Assembly: GCF_014203365.1 (NCBI RefSeq)
Contig: NZ_JACHIS010000001.1
Location: forward strand, 6,014,001-6,078,000
Direction: 5' to 3'
DNA length: 64,000 bases
DNA from: Actinoalloteichus hymeniacidonis
GTDB lineage: Bacteria; Actinomycetota; Actinomycetes; Mycobacteriales; Pseudonocardiaceae
This document shows positions 45,063 through 53,958 of the stretch, in pieces. A program made the position numbers and the translations under genes. The number at the start of each line of letters is the position of its first letter. Within the stretch, counting starts at the first letter, position 1. Under the pieces are notes generated by a model. It saw only the letters and a list, made by a program, of their open reading frames with translations. It had not been told where the DNA came from and searched no databases.

Positions 45063-45878
45063 TCAGCCGTGTTCCCGCAGGTATTCGAGCTGCGCGGCGA
45101 CCGACCATTCCGCAGCCGGCCACAACGAACGATCGACGGCCGCGTACACCGACTCGACGATCCGACCGGCCGTCGCATCGGGGCCCAGCTCCGCGAGGGC
45201 GCTGCGGACCTGGTCGAGCCTGCTCGATCGGTGTTCGAGGTAGGCGGTCGCCACCGCGCGGAGATCGGGCAGGTCGGGCCCGTGCCCCGGCAGTACCCGC
45301 AACCCGGCGGGCAGCTCGATCAACCGACGCAGTGTGGCCAGGTAGTCGACGAGCCGCCCGTCAGGGTGGGCCACCACGGTGGGCCCCCGACCCAGGATGG
45401 TGTCGCCGGTCAACACCGCAGCCGCGTCCTCGATCGACAGACAACGCGAGTCGGCGGTGTGCCCCGGAGTCGCCAGGACACGCAACCGCAGGCCCCCGAC
45501 GGACAAGAGTCGGCCCTCGTCGAGATCGAGGCGCTCCGAGCCCGCTGGGCCCCAGCGCAGTGCCGGATCGGCGGCATGCAGCGGCGCCCGAACCCGTTCG
45601 GCGAAGCGGCGGGCCCCGCCCGAGTGATCGGAGTGGTGGTGGGTGAGCACGATGGCGCCCACCGGACCCAGAGCGGCGAGCCGGTCGAGATGTTCGGAGT
45701 CGTCCGGCCCGGGATCGATCACCACGCCTTCCTCCGTGCCCGCAGCCCGGAGGACCCAGGTGTTGGTGCCCTCCAGGGTCATCGGAGACGGATTGCGCGC
45801 CAAAAGGACGGTGGCGAACTCGGTGACCTGCCTCGGTACCCCGTAGGCGGGCGCGGCGGGGCTCTGGGGTTCGGTCAT
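45063..45878 (-). CDS. Metallo-beta-lactamase-fold hydrolase (Rv3677c-like)
   Basis: 271 residues. The zinc-binding motif is THHHSDHSGG (about residue 79), with 'LATPGHTADSRCL' and 'LTGDTILGRG' further on, and the final His in VLPGHGP. The C-terminal part (residues 200-270) is the winged-helix tail of the LACTB2/MBLAC type. Probably a nucleic-acid or ester hydrolase; the substrate is unknown. ATG 45878 overlaps the Nudix stop by four bases. Confidence 0.9.
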   Translation of the reverse strand: MTEPQSPAAPAYGVPRQVTEFATVLLARNPSPMTLEGTNTWVLRAAGTEEGVVIDPGPDDSEHLDRLAALGPVGAIVLTHHHSDHSGGARRFAERVRAPLHAADPALRWGPAGSERLDLDEGRLLSVGGLRLRVLATPGHTADSRCLSIEDAAAVLTGDTILGRGPTVVAHPDGRLVDYLATLRRLIELPAGLRVLPGHGPDLPDLRAVATAYLEHRSSRLDQVRSALAELGPDATAGRIVESVYAAVDRSLWPAAEWSVAAQLEYLREHG

Positions 45879-46741
45879 CTCGACACCGCCGGGTCCGTCG
45901 GATCCACGGTGTCGGTCTCGCTCGCGTATCCGGGATCGCCCGGCATCAGCAGTCGGAGCACCGCACCCTCTCTGATGATCTTCGGCAGCACCCGGTCGAC
46001 CGTCCGTTCCTCGGCGAAGGCGGCGGCCACCGAACCGGACTCGGCGAGTTCCGCCAAGACGAACCAGGTCGGCGGCAGCAGCGCGATCTCACCCGTCTCC
46101 CAGGCTCGCAGCGCGTCGGCGGGCGACTGCCAGCCGCCGTGGTCGGCCTCGGTGGTCGCCCAGTCGGCCAGCTGACCGCTCGGTAGGACCGCGAGCAGGA
46201 ACCTGGTGTCGTAGCGGCGTGGTTCGACGACCGGGGTGACCCAGTTGGCCCACGGCCGCAACAGGTCGGTGCGCAACACCAGACGCTCCTGCGCGAGGAA
46301 CTCCGCGAACGACAGATCCCGGCTCTCCAAACGCGCCCGCTGCTCGGCATAGCCGGAGGTGTCCGACAGCAGACCTGCGGCGTCCGGGCCTGCCAGCAAC
46401 ACCCCGGTCTCCTCGAAGGTCTCCCGGACCGCCGCACACACCACCGCTCTGGCAAGCTCGGGCGAGCACCCGAACCGCTGGGCCCACCACGCCGGGTCGG
46501 GCCCGGTCCAGGCCACCGAGACGTCGGAATCCCTCGGGTCGACCCGCCCACCGGGAAACACGCTCATGCCACCCGCGAACGCCATCGTGGTGACACGACG
46601 CAGCAGGAAGACCTCGATTCCCGAGTCGCCGTCACGAACCAGGACCACGGTTGCGGCGTCTCGTGGCCGAACGGGCGGCGACGGCGGCGAGTCCGGCATC
46701 AATTCGGCTGGCAAGACGAAGTTCTCGGGCAGTCGAGGCAC
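45875..46741 (-). CDS. Nudix hydrolase with extended C-terminal domain
   Basis: 288 residues. The Nudix elements are FPGGRVDPRD then AAVRETFEETGV, with an insert of about 35 residues between them. In family terms it is close to the NUDT19-like CoA diphosphatase type. GTG 46741 is preceded by TAGAGT at six bases, so it is probably leaderless. The intergenic space to the divergent membrane gene is only 31 bases. First gene of a two-gene operon with the MBL hydrolase. Confidence 0.85.
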   Translation of the reverse strand: MPRLPENFVLPAELMPDSPPSPPVRPRDAATVVLVRDGDSGIEVFLLRRVTTMAFAGGMSVFPGGRVDPRDSDVSVAWTGPDPAWWAQRFGCSPELARAVVCAAVRETFEETGVLLAGPDAAGLLSDTSGYAEQRARLESRDLSFAEFLAQERLVLRTDLLRPWANWVTPVVEPRRYDTRFLLAVLPSGQLADWATTEADHGGWQSPADALRAWETGEIALLPPTWFVLAELAESGSVAAAFAEERTVDRVLPKIIREGAVLRLLMPGDPGYASETDTVDPTDPAVSR

Positions 46742-46772
46742 CAGGCCACTCTAGGTCGAGGATCATGATCAC

Positions 46773-47204
46773 ATGACGGAAGAAGTCGAGACGATCGAAT
46801 CGACGCCTGCCGCGCCCGGGGTCCGGGGCTGCCTGGGTCGGATCGCCTTGATCGTTGTCGGCAGCCTGATCGGCACGGTGCTGACCGTGGTGTTGGGGCT
46901 GGCCATCCTGCTGCCGTGGCGGTCGGAGAACACCGAGGTACCGGTCACAGGAGAGATCACGGTGCCGCTCGATCGCGCTCCGACGGTCGAGTTGCGGATT
47001 AGAAGCAGCCTGGTCTCCACGATCAACACGGTGTGGATCGGCGATCGCATCGACGACGACGCCTTCTACGGGGTCGCCGTGCCGGTTCCGGGCAATGCCG
47101 TGGCGGGGCTGCGCGCGGAATGGGTCGAGTCCGGGCTGCGCCTGCATACCGACGAGGGCTTCGAGGTGCTCGTCCCGGGTGACTGGATGGAGGGCGGCCG
47201 CTGA
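46773..47204 (+). CDS. Hypothetical single-span membrane protein
   Basis: 143 residues. An acidic N-terminus precedes one helix (ALIVVGSLIGTVLTVVLGLAI), and a beta-rich extracytoplasmic domain ends in 'VLVPGDWMEGG'. I do not recognise a family. It diverges from the Nudix gene through a 31-base promoter region containing the palindrome GATCATGATC. ATG 46773 has no Shine-Dalgarno. Confidence 0.7.
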   Translation: MTEEVETIESTPAAPGVRGCLGRIALIVVGSLIGTVLTVVLGLAILLPWRSENTEVPVTGEITVPLDRAPTVELRIRSSLVSTINTVWIGDRIDDDAFYGVAVPVPGNAVAGLRAEWVESGLRLHTDEGFEVLVPGDWMEGGR

Positions 47205-47256
47205 TGGCCGGCGTCCGATGGTGTCACCGAGGCCGGGTCACCGGCAGGATGTCGGC

Positions 47257-48171
47257 GTGGACGAGAGAGAACACTCCGAACAACTTCGTGTCGGCCTGAT
47301 CGGCGCCGGGCAGTGGGCCAAGGTGATCCACGCACCCGGGATCGCCGCGCACCCCGGTACCCGGCTCACCTCGGTCTGGGCCCGCCGACCCGAAGCGGCC
47401 GCCGAGATCGCGCAACAACACGGCGCCGAGGTCGCCGCCGACCCGGAGGCCCTGTTCGACTCGGTCGATGCGGTGGCGTTCGCGGTGCCCCCGAACATCC
47501 AGGCGGACTTGGCTCGCACCGCAGCGCAACGCGGCAAGCACCTGATCCTGGAGAAGCCGATCGCACTCTCCGTCGAGGCAGCCGAGCAGTTGGCCGAGAC
47601 GGTGTCCGACAACAAGGTCGCATCCCTGATGCTGCTGACCAGGCGTTTCGCACCGGAGGTCCGCGACTGGCTGGCGGAGGTGAACCAGACCGAAGGCTGG
47701 CAGGGCGGTTCGGTGCGCTGGCTGTCGGGATCACTCTTGGACGCGAAGTTCGCCGACTCCCGCTGGCGACACACCGAGACCGGTGATCTGTTCGACGTCG
47801 GCCCGCATGCCATCGATCTGCTGGATGCCGCGTTGGGTCCGGTCACCGGCGTCCACGCGGTACACCGCACCGAGGAAGCGGTCTGGCAGCTCATCCTGGA
47901 GCACGAGGGTGGGGCGACGAGCACCGCGACCTTGTCGATGCGCACCCCGATCCGCCCGTCGATCAACGACCTCTCGGTGTTCGGCAAGGCCGGGCATCGG
48001 GAGTTCCGTGGCGCGTCCACCGAACCGCCCGCCTGCTACACGGCGCTGCTCGACGACTTCGTGGCCATGATCGGCGAGGGGCGGCACCAGCACCCCCTGG
48101 ACGTACGTCGCGGAGTGCATCTGCAGCGAATCCTGGAATCGGCGCGCGACCTCGCGGCGGCAGGCCGGTGA
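47257..48171 (+). CDS. Gfo/Idh/MocA-family oxidoreductase
   Basis: A 304-residue NAD(P)-dependent oxidoreductase. The Rossmann motif GLIGAGQWAK is at residues 15-24, and EKPIALS carries the conserved EKP triad (about residue 101). The later His/Asp pair is seen in 'FDVGPHAIDLLD'. The substrate is probably a sugar or inositol derivative, not predictable. GTG 47257 is chosen from CAGGAT six bases upstream, with AGGAT as possible site. It lies 53 bases after the membrane gene. Confidence 0.88.
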   Translation: MDEREHSEQLRVGLIGAGQWAKVIHAPGIAAHPGTRLTSVWARRPEAAAEIAQQHGAEVAADPEALFDSVDAVAFAVPPNIQADLARTAAQRGKHLILEKPIALSVEAAEQLAETVSDNKVASLMLLTRRFAPEVRDWLAEVNQTEGWQGGSVRWLSGSLLDAKFADSRWRHTETGDLFDVGPHAIDLLDAALGPVTGVHAVHRTEEAVWQLILEHEGGATSTATLSMRTPIRPSINDLSVFGKAGHREFRGASTEPPACYTALLDDFVAMIGEGRHQHPLDVRRGVHLQRILESARDLAAAGR

Positions 48172-48223
48172 TCGCTTCGCGTCTACCGACCCAGCGCGCG
48201 GGCTGAGCCCATGTCACGACGAA

Positions 48224-48264
48224 GCGCCGCCGGGACTTCGCTGGTTGCGAGGTCCCGGCGGCGC
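48224..48264. terminator. Convergent terminator
   Basis: GCGCCGCCGGGAC (48224-48236) pairs with GTCCCGGCGGCGC (48252-48264), loop of 15 bases, between the oxidoreductase and the leftward unknown gene. Confidence 0.8.
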
Positions 48265-48283
48265 TCGAAGTGCGTCCTGCGGC

Positions 48284-49963
48284 TCAGCTCGGAGTCTGGA
48301 ACGGCGGGTGCCCGTTGTTCTGCCGATGCTGGGTGCTGCTGCCCGCCGTGTACGAGATGCCCTCCATCCCGCTGATCCGGGTGATCGGGCCGGTCTGCTC
48401 GATGTTCGTCGCGTGTCTGCGGCCCGAGTACGAACCCATTCCGCCGTGCTCCGCAGAGGGTTCCTCCGGCCCGCCCTGCTCCCGCTGGGCCAGCTCCTCG
48501 TGCAGCTTGCGCAGGAGGTCGCGTTCCTTCTCGGTGAGCTTGGAATCGGAGGTGCTGCCCGATCCCATGTCGCCGCCAGAGTCACCCTCGGCCGGGTCGC
48601 CTGCGAACGGCGCATCGATCGGCCGGTCGTCATGACCGTTGTCCGTCGCGGACTTCCCGGCGCCGTAGGACAGGTCGTAGGCCTTGGTGGCCGAGGATTC
48701 GTCCATCATCGGGGCGTCGTCGACCAGCTCCGGTCCGCCGTCCGGGGTCGGCGGCGTCTGGCGCCTGGCCCAGGCGGACCGGCGGGAGCGCTTGTCCCCC
48801 GTCGAGCCGGACTCGTCCTTGTCCTCGGGTTCGTCGTCGTAGCTCGTCGAGCTGTCGGGCCTCGGCAGCTGCACGATGTCGGCGACCAGCTCCTCCTGCT
48901 CCGATGCCATACCCGTCTCGGGGGCTTCCGGTGCGGAGTCGTCGGGGCGGGTGGCCGCTGCGGTACGGGGCATCCAGGACGGCCTGCTCGCGCCGCCGCC
49001 CGTTGCGCCACCATCGTCGTCGGAGGCTTCAGGGTTCCCCGTCCGGTCGCCTCCGTCCGGACGGGAGCCGCTGGTCGGAGCACCAGGGTCGGCGGAGCCG
49101 GTCGCCGACCGGCCGGAGCGACGAGACGACCAGTCCGAGCCTCTGGTGCTCGAACCGGAGTTCGAGCCGGAACGCCACCGTGATTCGGCATCCCGATCGG
49201 CCTGCTCGGGCTCGGCGGGCGCCGATGCGGCGGACATCGAGGACGAGGACATCGGCGGTGCGGCGGACCGCGCCGGTTCCGCTTCGGCATACGAGCGGGC
49301 CTGTGCCGACGGGCCGGGGCCGACGGCGGGGGTCGGCAGCGGAACCTCCACGGCGGCCTTGAGCGCCGTGGCGTGATAGTCCGAGAGACCGCTGCCCTCG
49401 CGCCACACGTCCACAATGGCCGAGACGCCCAGCTCCAACAGTTCGGTGCGCAGCAGGAAGGCCATGGCGTGCGGGAAGCCGGTCCGACCGACCTCGGCCA
49501 ACACGACGCGCTGGGTTCCACCGGCCGGGCTGGGGCCCGCCGGGGTGAGCCGCGAGACACAGCGAACCCAGTTCAGCGCAGGCAATCTGCCCGCCAGTCT
49601 GGACAGCACCTCGGTGACCACCGAGACCGGTTCGGCCTCCGAGGTGAAGCGGTGCTGTATCGACGGGAGCTGTTCTGCGAGGTTGATCCTGGCCGCGAGC
49701 GCTGCGGGGGAACGAACCTCGACCAGCAGCGACGACAGCTCGTCGCGCTCGGGAATGGTCACGGGCACGGCGCCTGCCACCAGACAGCCGGTCGTGAAGT
49801 CGATCGCGCGATCGAACTCGCCTAAGGCGAGCAGCTCGCGAGCCCGCACCAATGCATCGTCGTCGATTCGACCCGCCATCACGAGCAACAGGTCGTGGAT
49901 GCGGCCCGACACGTCCAGCGTCTGGCCGCCGAGCCCCTCCCTTGTCAGCGAGGTGTCAGCCAT
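48284..49963 (-). CDS. Large unknown protein with paralogous N-terminal domain and disordered middle
   Basis: 559 residues. Residues about 24-190 form a folded domain whose helical start 'LLLVMAGRIDDDALVRAREL' also appears in the protein encoded just upstream (50019-50633). The segment 210-500 is Ser/Gly/Asp-rich and disordered, with basic patches. The C-terminus has 'LTEKERDLLRKLHEELAQRE', a helix, then a tail 'NIEQTGPITRISGMEGISY' which looks conserved. A ribosome site GGAGAG precedes ATG 49963. The protein may be a scaffold. I recognise no family. Confidence 0.75.
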   Translation of the reverse strand: MADTSLTREGLGGQTLDVSGRIHDLLLVMAGRIDDDALVRARELLALGEFDRAIDFTTGCLVAGAVPVTIPERDELSSLLVEVRSPAALAARINLAEQLPSIQHRFTSEAEPVSVVTEVLSRLAGRLPALNWVRCVSRLTPAGPSPAGGTQRVVLAEVGRTGFPHAMAFLLRTELLELGVSAIVDVWREGSGLSDYHATALKAAVEVPLPTPAVGPGPSAQARSYAEAEPARSAAPPMSSSSMSAASAPAEPEQADRDAESRWRSGSNSGSSTRGSDWSSRRSGRSATGSADPGAPTSGSRPDGGDRTGNPEASDDDGGATGGGASRPSWMPRTAAATRPDDSAPEAPETGMASEQEELVADIVQLPRPDSSTSYDDEPEDKDESGSTGDKRSRRSAWARRQTPPTPDGGPELVDDAPMMDESSATKAYDLSYGAGKSATDNGHDDRPIDAPFAGDPAEGDSGGDMGSGSTSDSKLTEKERDLLRKLHEELAQREQGGPEEPSAEHGGMGSYSGRRHATNIEQTGPITRISGMEGISYTAGSSTQHRQNNGHPPFQTPS

Positions 49964-50018
49964 GCCGGATCTCTCCTTCCGCCCCGCCGGGCAACGACGG
50001 GTATCGAGCGTGAGCAGC

Positions 50019-50633
50019 TCAAGCGTGCGTCAAACGCGCCGGTCCGGTGAGGACAACCTCGGACTCGGCCCAGGCAGCCCGGTGGTAGGACGGCAACCGC
50101 TGATCGGGCAGCGCCACCTCCACACAGGGGTCGTGCTCGCCGAGCGCCCGCAACACGCGCTGCAGCTCGGCGGTCAGGCGTACGTGCTCGGCGGCGGCGC
50201 TGACCAGCAGCACCCGCCGAGGGGCGCCACCGCCTTGATCGGTGATCCGCCAGGTCGAGCGAACCTCGCCGATGCTGGCCCGGCCTCGAAGCACCGCGCC
50301 GAGCACGACGGCGGCCGAGTCACCGGTGGCCACCCCGGACGGGGTGACCGCGGTGAACCGGAAGCCGGTGCGCGGTTCGGATTCCAACGACAGCACCCCG
50401 GCCAGCAGTGCGGGCGAAGCGCCTGCAGGCACCAATGCCTCGGTCAACAGCCGGTGTTCCTCGACGGTCAGACCGATCCGCTCGTGCAGCAACGTCCGGG
50501 GCAGGGCACGAGCGATCACGGCCTCGGCGCCACCGTCCAGCCAATCCCGGTATCGCCAGAGTTCCTCGTCGTCCAGCCTGCCCGCCAATCGGAACAGCAG
50601 CTCATGACACAACGTCTGGGGCGTCCCCACCAC
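50019..50633 (-). CDS. Unknown protein, paralog of the N-terminal domain downstream
   Basis: 204 residues. The N-terminus 'ELLFRLAGRLDDEELWRYRD' aligns with 'DLLLVMAGRIDDDALVRARE' of the next protein, and further ahead 'VVLGAVLRGRASIGEVRSTW' is beta-rich. GTG at 50633. 55 bases separate the two genes, so they probably arose by tandem duplication and are co-transcribed. Its partner is presumably the longer protein. Function unknown. Confidence 0.75.
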   Translation of the reverse strand: MVGTPQTLCHELLFRLAGRLDDEELWRYRDWLDGGAEAVIARALPRTLLHERIGLTVEEHRLLTEALVPAGASPALLAGVLSLESEPRTGFRFTAVTPSGVATGDSAAVVLGAVLRGRASIGEVRSTWRITDQGGGAPRRVLLVSAAAEHVRLTAELQRVLRALGEHDPCVEVALPDQRLPSYHRAAWAESEVVLTGPARLTHA

Positions 50634-50651
50634 CGGGTTCTCCGTTCAGGT

Positions 50652-51125
50652 TCAGGCGACTTCGACGACGATCTCGACTTCGACCGGGGCGCCCAGCGGC
50701 AACTCGGCCACTCCGACCGCCGACCTCGCATGGCCGCCGGTGCCCTGGAAGATCTCGCCGAACAACTCAGAGGTTCCGTTGACCACTGCGGGCTGGCCGG
50801 TGAATCCCTCGGCCGAGGCCACGAAACCGACGACCTTGACGACCTTGACGACCGAGTCGAGGCCGACCAGCGCGTGCACGGCCGCCAGGGCGTTGAGCCC
50901 ACACGTCCTGGCGTGCGCCTTGGCTTCCTCGGGGCTGACCTCGGCGCCGACCTTGCCGGATGCCTGCAGAGCACCCTGAACCAATGGCAACTGGCCCGAG
51001 GTGTAGACGTACGAACCGGACCGCACCGCGGGCACATAGGCGGCCACCGGCGCGGCGACGGGCGGCAGTTCGATGCCGAGCTCGGTCAGACGCTCGGTCC
51101 AGCGCTGCTGCTGCTGTTCGGTCAC
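50652..51125 (-). CDS. RidA/YjgF-family protein
   Basis: 157 residues (Rv3678c-like). The family core includes 'SGSYVYTSGQLPLVQG', 'QALNALAAVHALVGL'-like helices and 'PLGAPVEVEIVVEVA' at the end. RidA proteins deaminate reactive enamines or imines. The usual catalytic Arg and Glu are not certain here. GTG 51125 begins seven bases after the DUF4177 gene. It is in an operon with it. Confidence 0.85.
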   Translation of the reverse strand: MTEQQQQRWTERLTELGIELPPVAAPVAAYVPAVRSGSYVYTSGQLPLVQGALQASGKVGAEVSPEEAKAHARTCGLNALAAVHALVGLDSVVKVVKVVGFVASAEGFTGQPAVVNGTSELFGEIFQGTGGHARSAVGVAELPLGAPVEVEIVVEVA

Positions 51126-51132
51126 GCGGTCA

Positions 51133-51288
51133 TCACCCCTTGGGCCGCTTGAGGTAGGCCACCATCTGTTCACCGGTCGGGCCAGGTAGCACGGTCACCA
51201 GCTCCCAGCCGTCCTCGCCCCACTGGTCGAGGATCTGCTTGGTCGCGTGGATAAGGAGCGGGACCGTGGCGTACTCCCACTTAGTCAT
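51133..51288 (-). CDS. DUF4177 small protein
   Basis: 51 residues, 'MTKWEYATVPLLIHATKQIL' then 'QWGEDGWELVTVLPG'. It matches DUF4177 and occupies the Rv3678A position. Too short to be seen in most screens. ATG 51288. Function unknown. Confidence 0.88.
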   Translation of the reverse strand: MTKWEYATVPLLIHATKQILDQWGEDGWELVTVLPGPTGEQMVAYLKRPKG

Positions 51289-51387
51289 TGACGGAGGGTA
51301 TCTGTTGATCGGCGTTCGTGGCGTCATCCCCACGAATGGGTGCATCGACACGTCCGTTCGGAGGCATTGTGCCCGGTCGGATCCGAC

Positions 51388-51399
51388 TAGCGTTGAGGT
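51388..51399 (+). promoter_or_regulatory. Leaderless -10 of the small membrane gene
   Basis: TAGCGT (51388-51393), then six bases to GTG 51400. Confidence 0.55.
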
Positions 51400-51651
51400 G
51401 TGGAGATGTGGCGTGCCATCGCGACAGGACTCATGGTCGTCGGTGGTCTGATCTTGGTTCTGGTTGCGATGGCACAGGCGAGGGATCGCCGCGGCAGTAC
51501 CCGCGTGGATGTACTGCGAGCTGGGGGAATCTCGCTCGCGGTCCTCGCGGTCTGCGTCGCGTTGGTGGCAACGGTGTTGACTCCCACATTCGCCTGGGGA
51601 CTCGTCGCCGCGACCATCATCGCGGACGGCGTGATCCTCATCGCGGATTGA
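51400..51651 (+). CDS. Two-span small membrane protein
   Basis: 83 residues: helix 1 ATGLMVVGGLILVLVAMAQ and helix 2 ISLAVLAVCVALVATVL, with a basic loop between. GTG 51400 is preceded by TAGCGT six bases upstream (leaderless). No family recognised. It diverges from the DUF4177/RidA operon. Confidence 0.65.
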   Translation: MEMWRAIATGLMVVGGLILVLVAMAQARDRRGSTRVDVLRAGGISLAVLAVCVALVATVLTPTFAWGLVAATIIADGVILIAD

Positions 51652-51745
51652 AGCAGCGCCCGGATCGGGAACCGAAACCTTCCGAACGGACGAAACGCCG
51701 AGCTGCGACCAGCACACACGTTCCTGCCTGTCGCCTCGGCCCCTT

Positions 51746-51757
51746 TAGTCTGGCCAT
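51746..51757 (+). promoter_or_regulatory. Leaderless -10 of bagA
   Basis: TAGTCT (51746-51751), then six bases to GTG 51758. Confidence 0.6.
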
Positions 51758-52762
51758 GTGAGGGCGTCGACCGGCGAATGGACCGAGCAGCTGGCCCGGG
51801 TCCGGCTGCATGTGGTCACCGGCAAAGGTGGCACGGGCAAGACCACTGTGGCGGCCGCGCTCGCCCTCGCCCTGGCCAACGAGGGCAGGCGCGTGCTGCT
51901 GGTCGAGGTCGAGGACCGACAGGGCATCGCCGGGGTGTTCGGCACCCCACCACTGCCCTATTCGGAGGAACATCTGGCGACCGGCCCCGGTGGCGGGGAG
52001 GTCCTCGCCCTGGCCATCGACGCCGAGGCAGCGCTGCTGGACTACCTCGCGATGTTCTACAACCTGGGATTCGCAGGCCGAACGCTGCGCAAGATGGGCG
52101 CCGTCGAGTTCGCCACCACGCTCGCGCCGGGGCTGCGGGACGTGCTGCTCACCGGGAAGATCAAGGAATGCGTCGGCCGGATCGACGAACGCGGTAGGCA
52201 CGTCTACGACTCGGTGGTCCTGGATGCTCCCCCGACCGGTCGCGTGGTGAAGTTCCTCGATGTCACGCGGGCGATGGCGGACCTGGCGAAGGTCGGTCCG
52301 ATTCGGAGTCAGAGCGAGGGTGTCGTCCGGCTGCTGCACTCCGGTGACACCGCCGTCCATCTGGTGAGCCTGCTGGAGGAGCTTCCAGTGCGTGAGACCT
52401 TGGAAGCCGTCGCCGAACTCGACGCCGCCGATCTGCGTCCGGGCGCGGTGTTGGTCAATCGGGTGCGTCCCACCCGCCTGCCGCACCGGTCCGCCACCGC
52501 AGCCGCCGCCGGTCGCGTCGACACCGGCAGGATCCGCGCAGGCCTGGAGACCGCCGGGCTGAACCTGGACGCGACGACCATCGAGGACCTGGTCACCGAG
52601 ACGATCGAGCACGCCATCAGCGTCCAGTCCGAGACCCGAGCCAGGGTTGCGCTCCAACAGCCGGACCTGCCGACCCTCGAACTCCCCGAGTTCACCCAGG
52701 GCATCGACCGGGCGCGGCTCTTCGAGTTCGCCGGGACACTGCGCGATCAGGGAGTGCGGTGA
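51758..52762 (+). CDS. bagA: ArsA/Get3-like ATPase BagA (Rv3679-like)
   Basis: 334 residues. The deviant Walker A is TGKGGTGKTT (21-30), with both the signature Lys23 and Lys28. The switch-like 'DAPPTGRVVKFLD' is at about residue 160. Despite old names as anion transporter ATPase there is no arsenite-binding site visible. The M. tuberculosis pair Rv3679/Rv3680 is reported as Get3-like BagA and BagB, working as a hetero-complex in stress tolerance. It overlaps bagB by four bases (GTGA). Confidence 0.88.
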   Translation: MRASTGEWTEQLARVRLHVVTGKGGTGKTTVAAALALALANEGRRVLLVEVEDRQGIAGVFGTPPLPYSEEHLATGPGGGEVLALAIDAEAALLDYLAMFYNLGFAGRTLRKMGAVEFATTLAPGLRDVLLTGKIKECVGRIDERGRHVYDSVVLDAPPTGRVVKFLDVTRAMADLAKVGPIRSQSEGVVRLLHSGDTAVHLVSLLEELPVRETLEAVAELDAADLRPGAVLVNRVRPTRLPHRSATAAAAGRVDTGRIRAGLETAGLNLDATTIEDLVTETIEHAISVQSETRARVALQQPDLPTLELPEFTQGIDRARLFEFAGTLRDQGVR

Positions 52763-53937
52763 GTCGGATGTCGGATGCAGCAGACAACCGTCGGCGGCGG
52801 CGCCCCCCGGGGCTGGCCATCGATTCCCTCATCGACGATCCCGGGACCTCGGTGCTGGTCTGCTGTGGTTCGGGCGGAGTCGGCAAGACCACGACCGCGG
52901 CCGCCCTCGGCCTGCGAGCGGCGGGCCGAGGCAGGCGCACGGTGGTGTTGACCATCGACCCGGCTAGGAGGCTCGCGCAGTCTCTGGGTCTAAAGGAACT
53001 GTCCAACCAGCCGAAACGGGTCAGCATCACGGAATTCGACGGTGGCGGCGAGCTGCACGCGATGATGCTCGACATGCGGCGCACCTTCGATGACATGGTG
53101 CTCACCCACGCGGGCAAGGAACGCGCGGCCGCAATCCTGTCGAATCCGTTTTATCAGACCATCTCCACGTCTTTCTCCGGCACGCAGGAGTACATGGCGA
53201 TGGAGAAACTCGGCCAGCTCACCCAGGACGGCTCGTGGGATCTGATCATCGTCGATACCCCGCCGAGCCGTTCGGCGCTCGATTTCCTCGACGCGCCGCA
53301 ACGGCTTTCCACGGTGCTCGACGGTAAGATCATCCGACTTCTCTCCGCACCGGCTCGGGCGGGCGGGCGTGGCTTGCGCCGACTAGTCGGTGCGGGATTC
53401 TCGCTGTTCAGCAAGGCGGTGTCCACCGTGGTCGGTGGTCAACTCCTCGCAGATGCCTCCGCATTCGTTCAGGCATTCGACAGTATGTTCGGCGGCTTTC
53501 GCGAACGCGCCGAACACACCTATCGGACGCTGCGTTCGCCGGGAACGGCATTCCTGGTGATCGCCACTCCCGAACCGGATGCGCTACGCGAGGCCTCCTA
53601 TTTCGTGGACCGGCTCGCCGGCGAACAGATGCCCTTGGCCGGCTTGGTCGTCAATCGAACTCACCCGATCATCGCGGATCTACCTGCGACGACCTCGCTG
53701 GCCGCTGCGGACGAGCTCGCACAGCGCAGCAGCAATCCGCTGACCGAGGCGATCCTGCGCCTGCATGCGGATCGCGTTGCGCTGGCCGAGCGAGAACTGC
53801 GTTTGTTGTCGCGCTTCACGAAGTCGCATCCCGAGGTGGCCGTTGTCGGTGTCCCCGCGCTTCCCGACGATGTGCACGATCTCTCCGGTTTGCAGGAGAT
53901 AGGACACCGACTGGCCTCGGCCGAACCCTCGGGGTGA
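52759..53937 (+). CDS. bagB: ArsA/Get3-like ATPase BagB (Rv3680-like)
   Basis: 392 residues. The P-loop is CGSGGVGKTTT (36-46): the signature lysine of the KGGxGK motif is replaced by Ser38 while the Walker Lys43 is kept. The switch 'DTPPSRSALDFLDAPQR' and the segment 'LTIDPARRLAQSLGL' are typical Get3. The asymmetry between BagA and BagB suggests that only one subunit supplies the signature lysine. Starts with GTG 52759, coupled to bagA. Neighbours whiB4. Confidence 0.88.
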   Translation: MSRMSDAADNRRRRRPPGLAIDSLIDDPGTSVLVCCGSGGVGKTTTAAALGLRAAGRGRRTVVLTIDPARRLAQSLGLKELSNQPKRVSITEFDGGGELHAMMLDMRRTFDDMVLTHAGKERAAAILSNPFYQTISTSFSGTQEYMAMEKLGQLTQDGSWDLIIVDTPPSRSALDFLDAPQRLSTVLDGKIIRLLSAPARAGGRGLRRLVGAGFSLFSKAVSTVVGGQLLADASAFVQAFDSMFGGFRERAEHTYRTLRSPGTAFLVIATPEPDALREASYFVDRLAGEQMPLAGLVVNRTHPIIADLPATTSLAAADELAQRSSNPLTEAILRLHADRVALAERELRLLSRFTKSHPEVAVVGVPALPDDVHDLSGLQEIGHRLASAEPSG

Positions 53938-53958
53938 AACAGTCTCTAGTACTACCGA

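Noticed and set aside
49416..51152. A 578-residue frame crossing three genes on the plus strand
   Set aside because: It spans the boundaries of three leftward genes that have overlapping starts and clear codon patterns.
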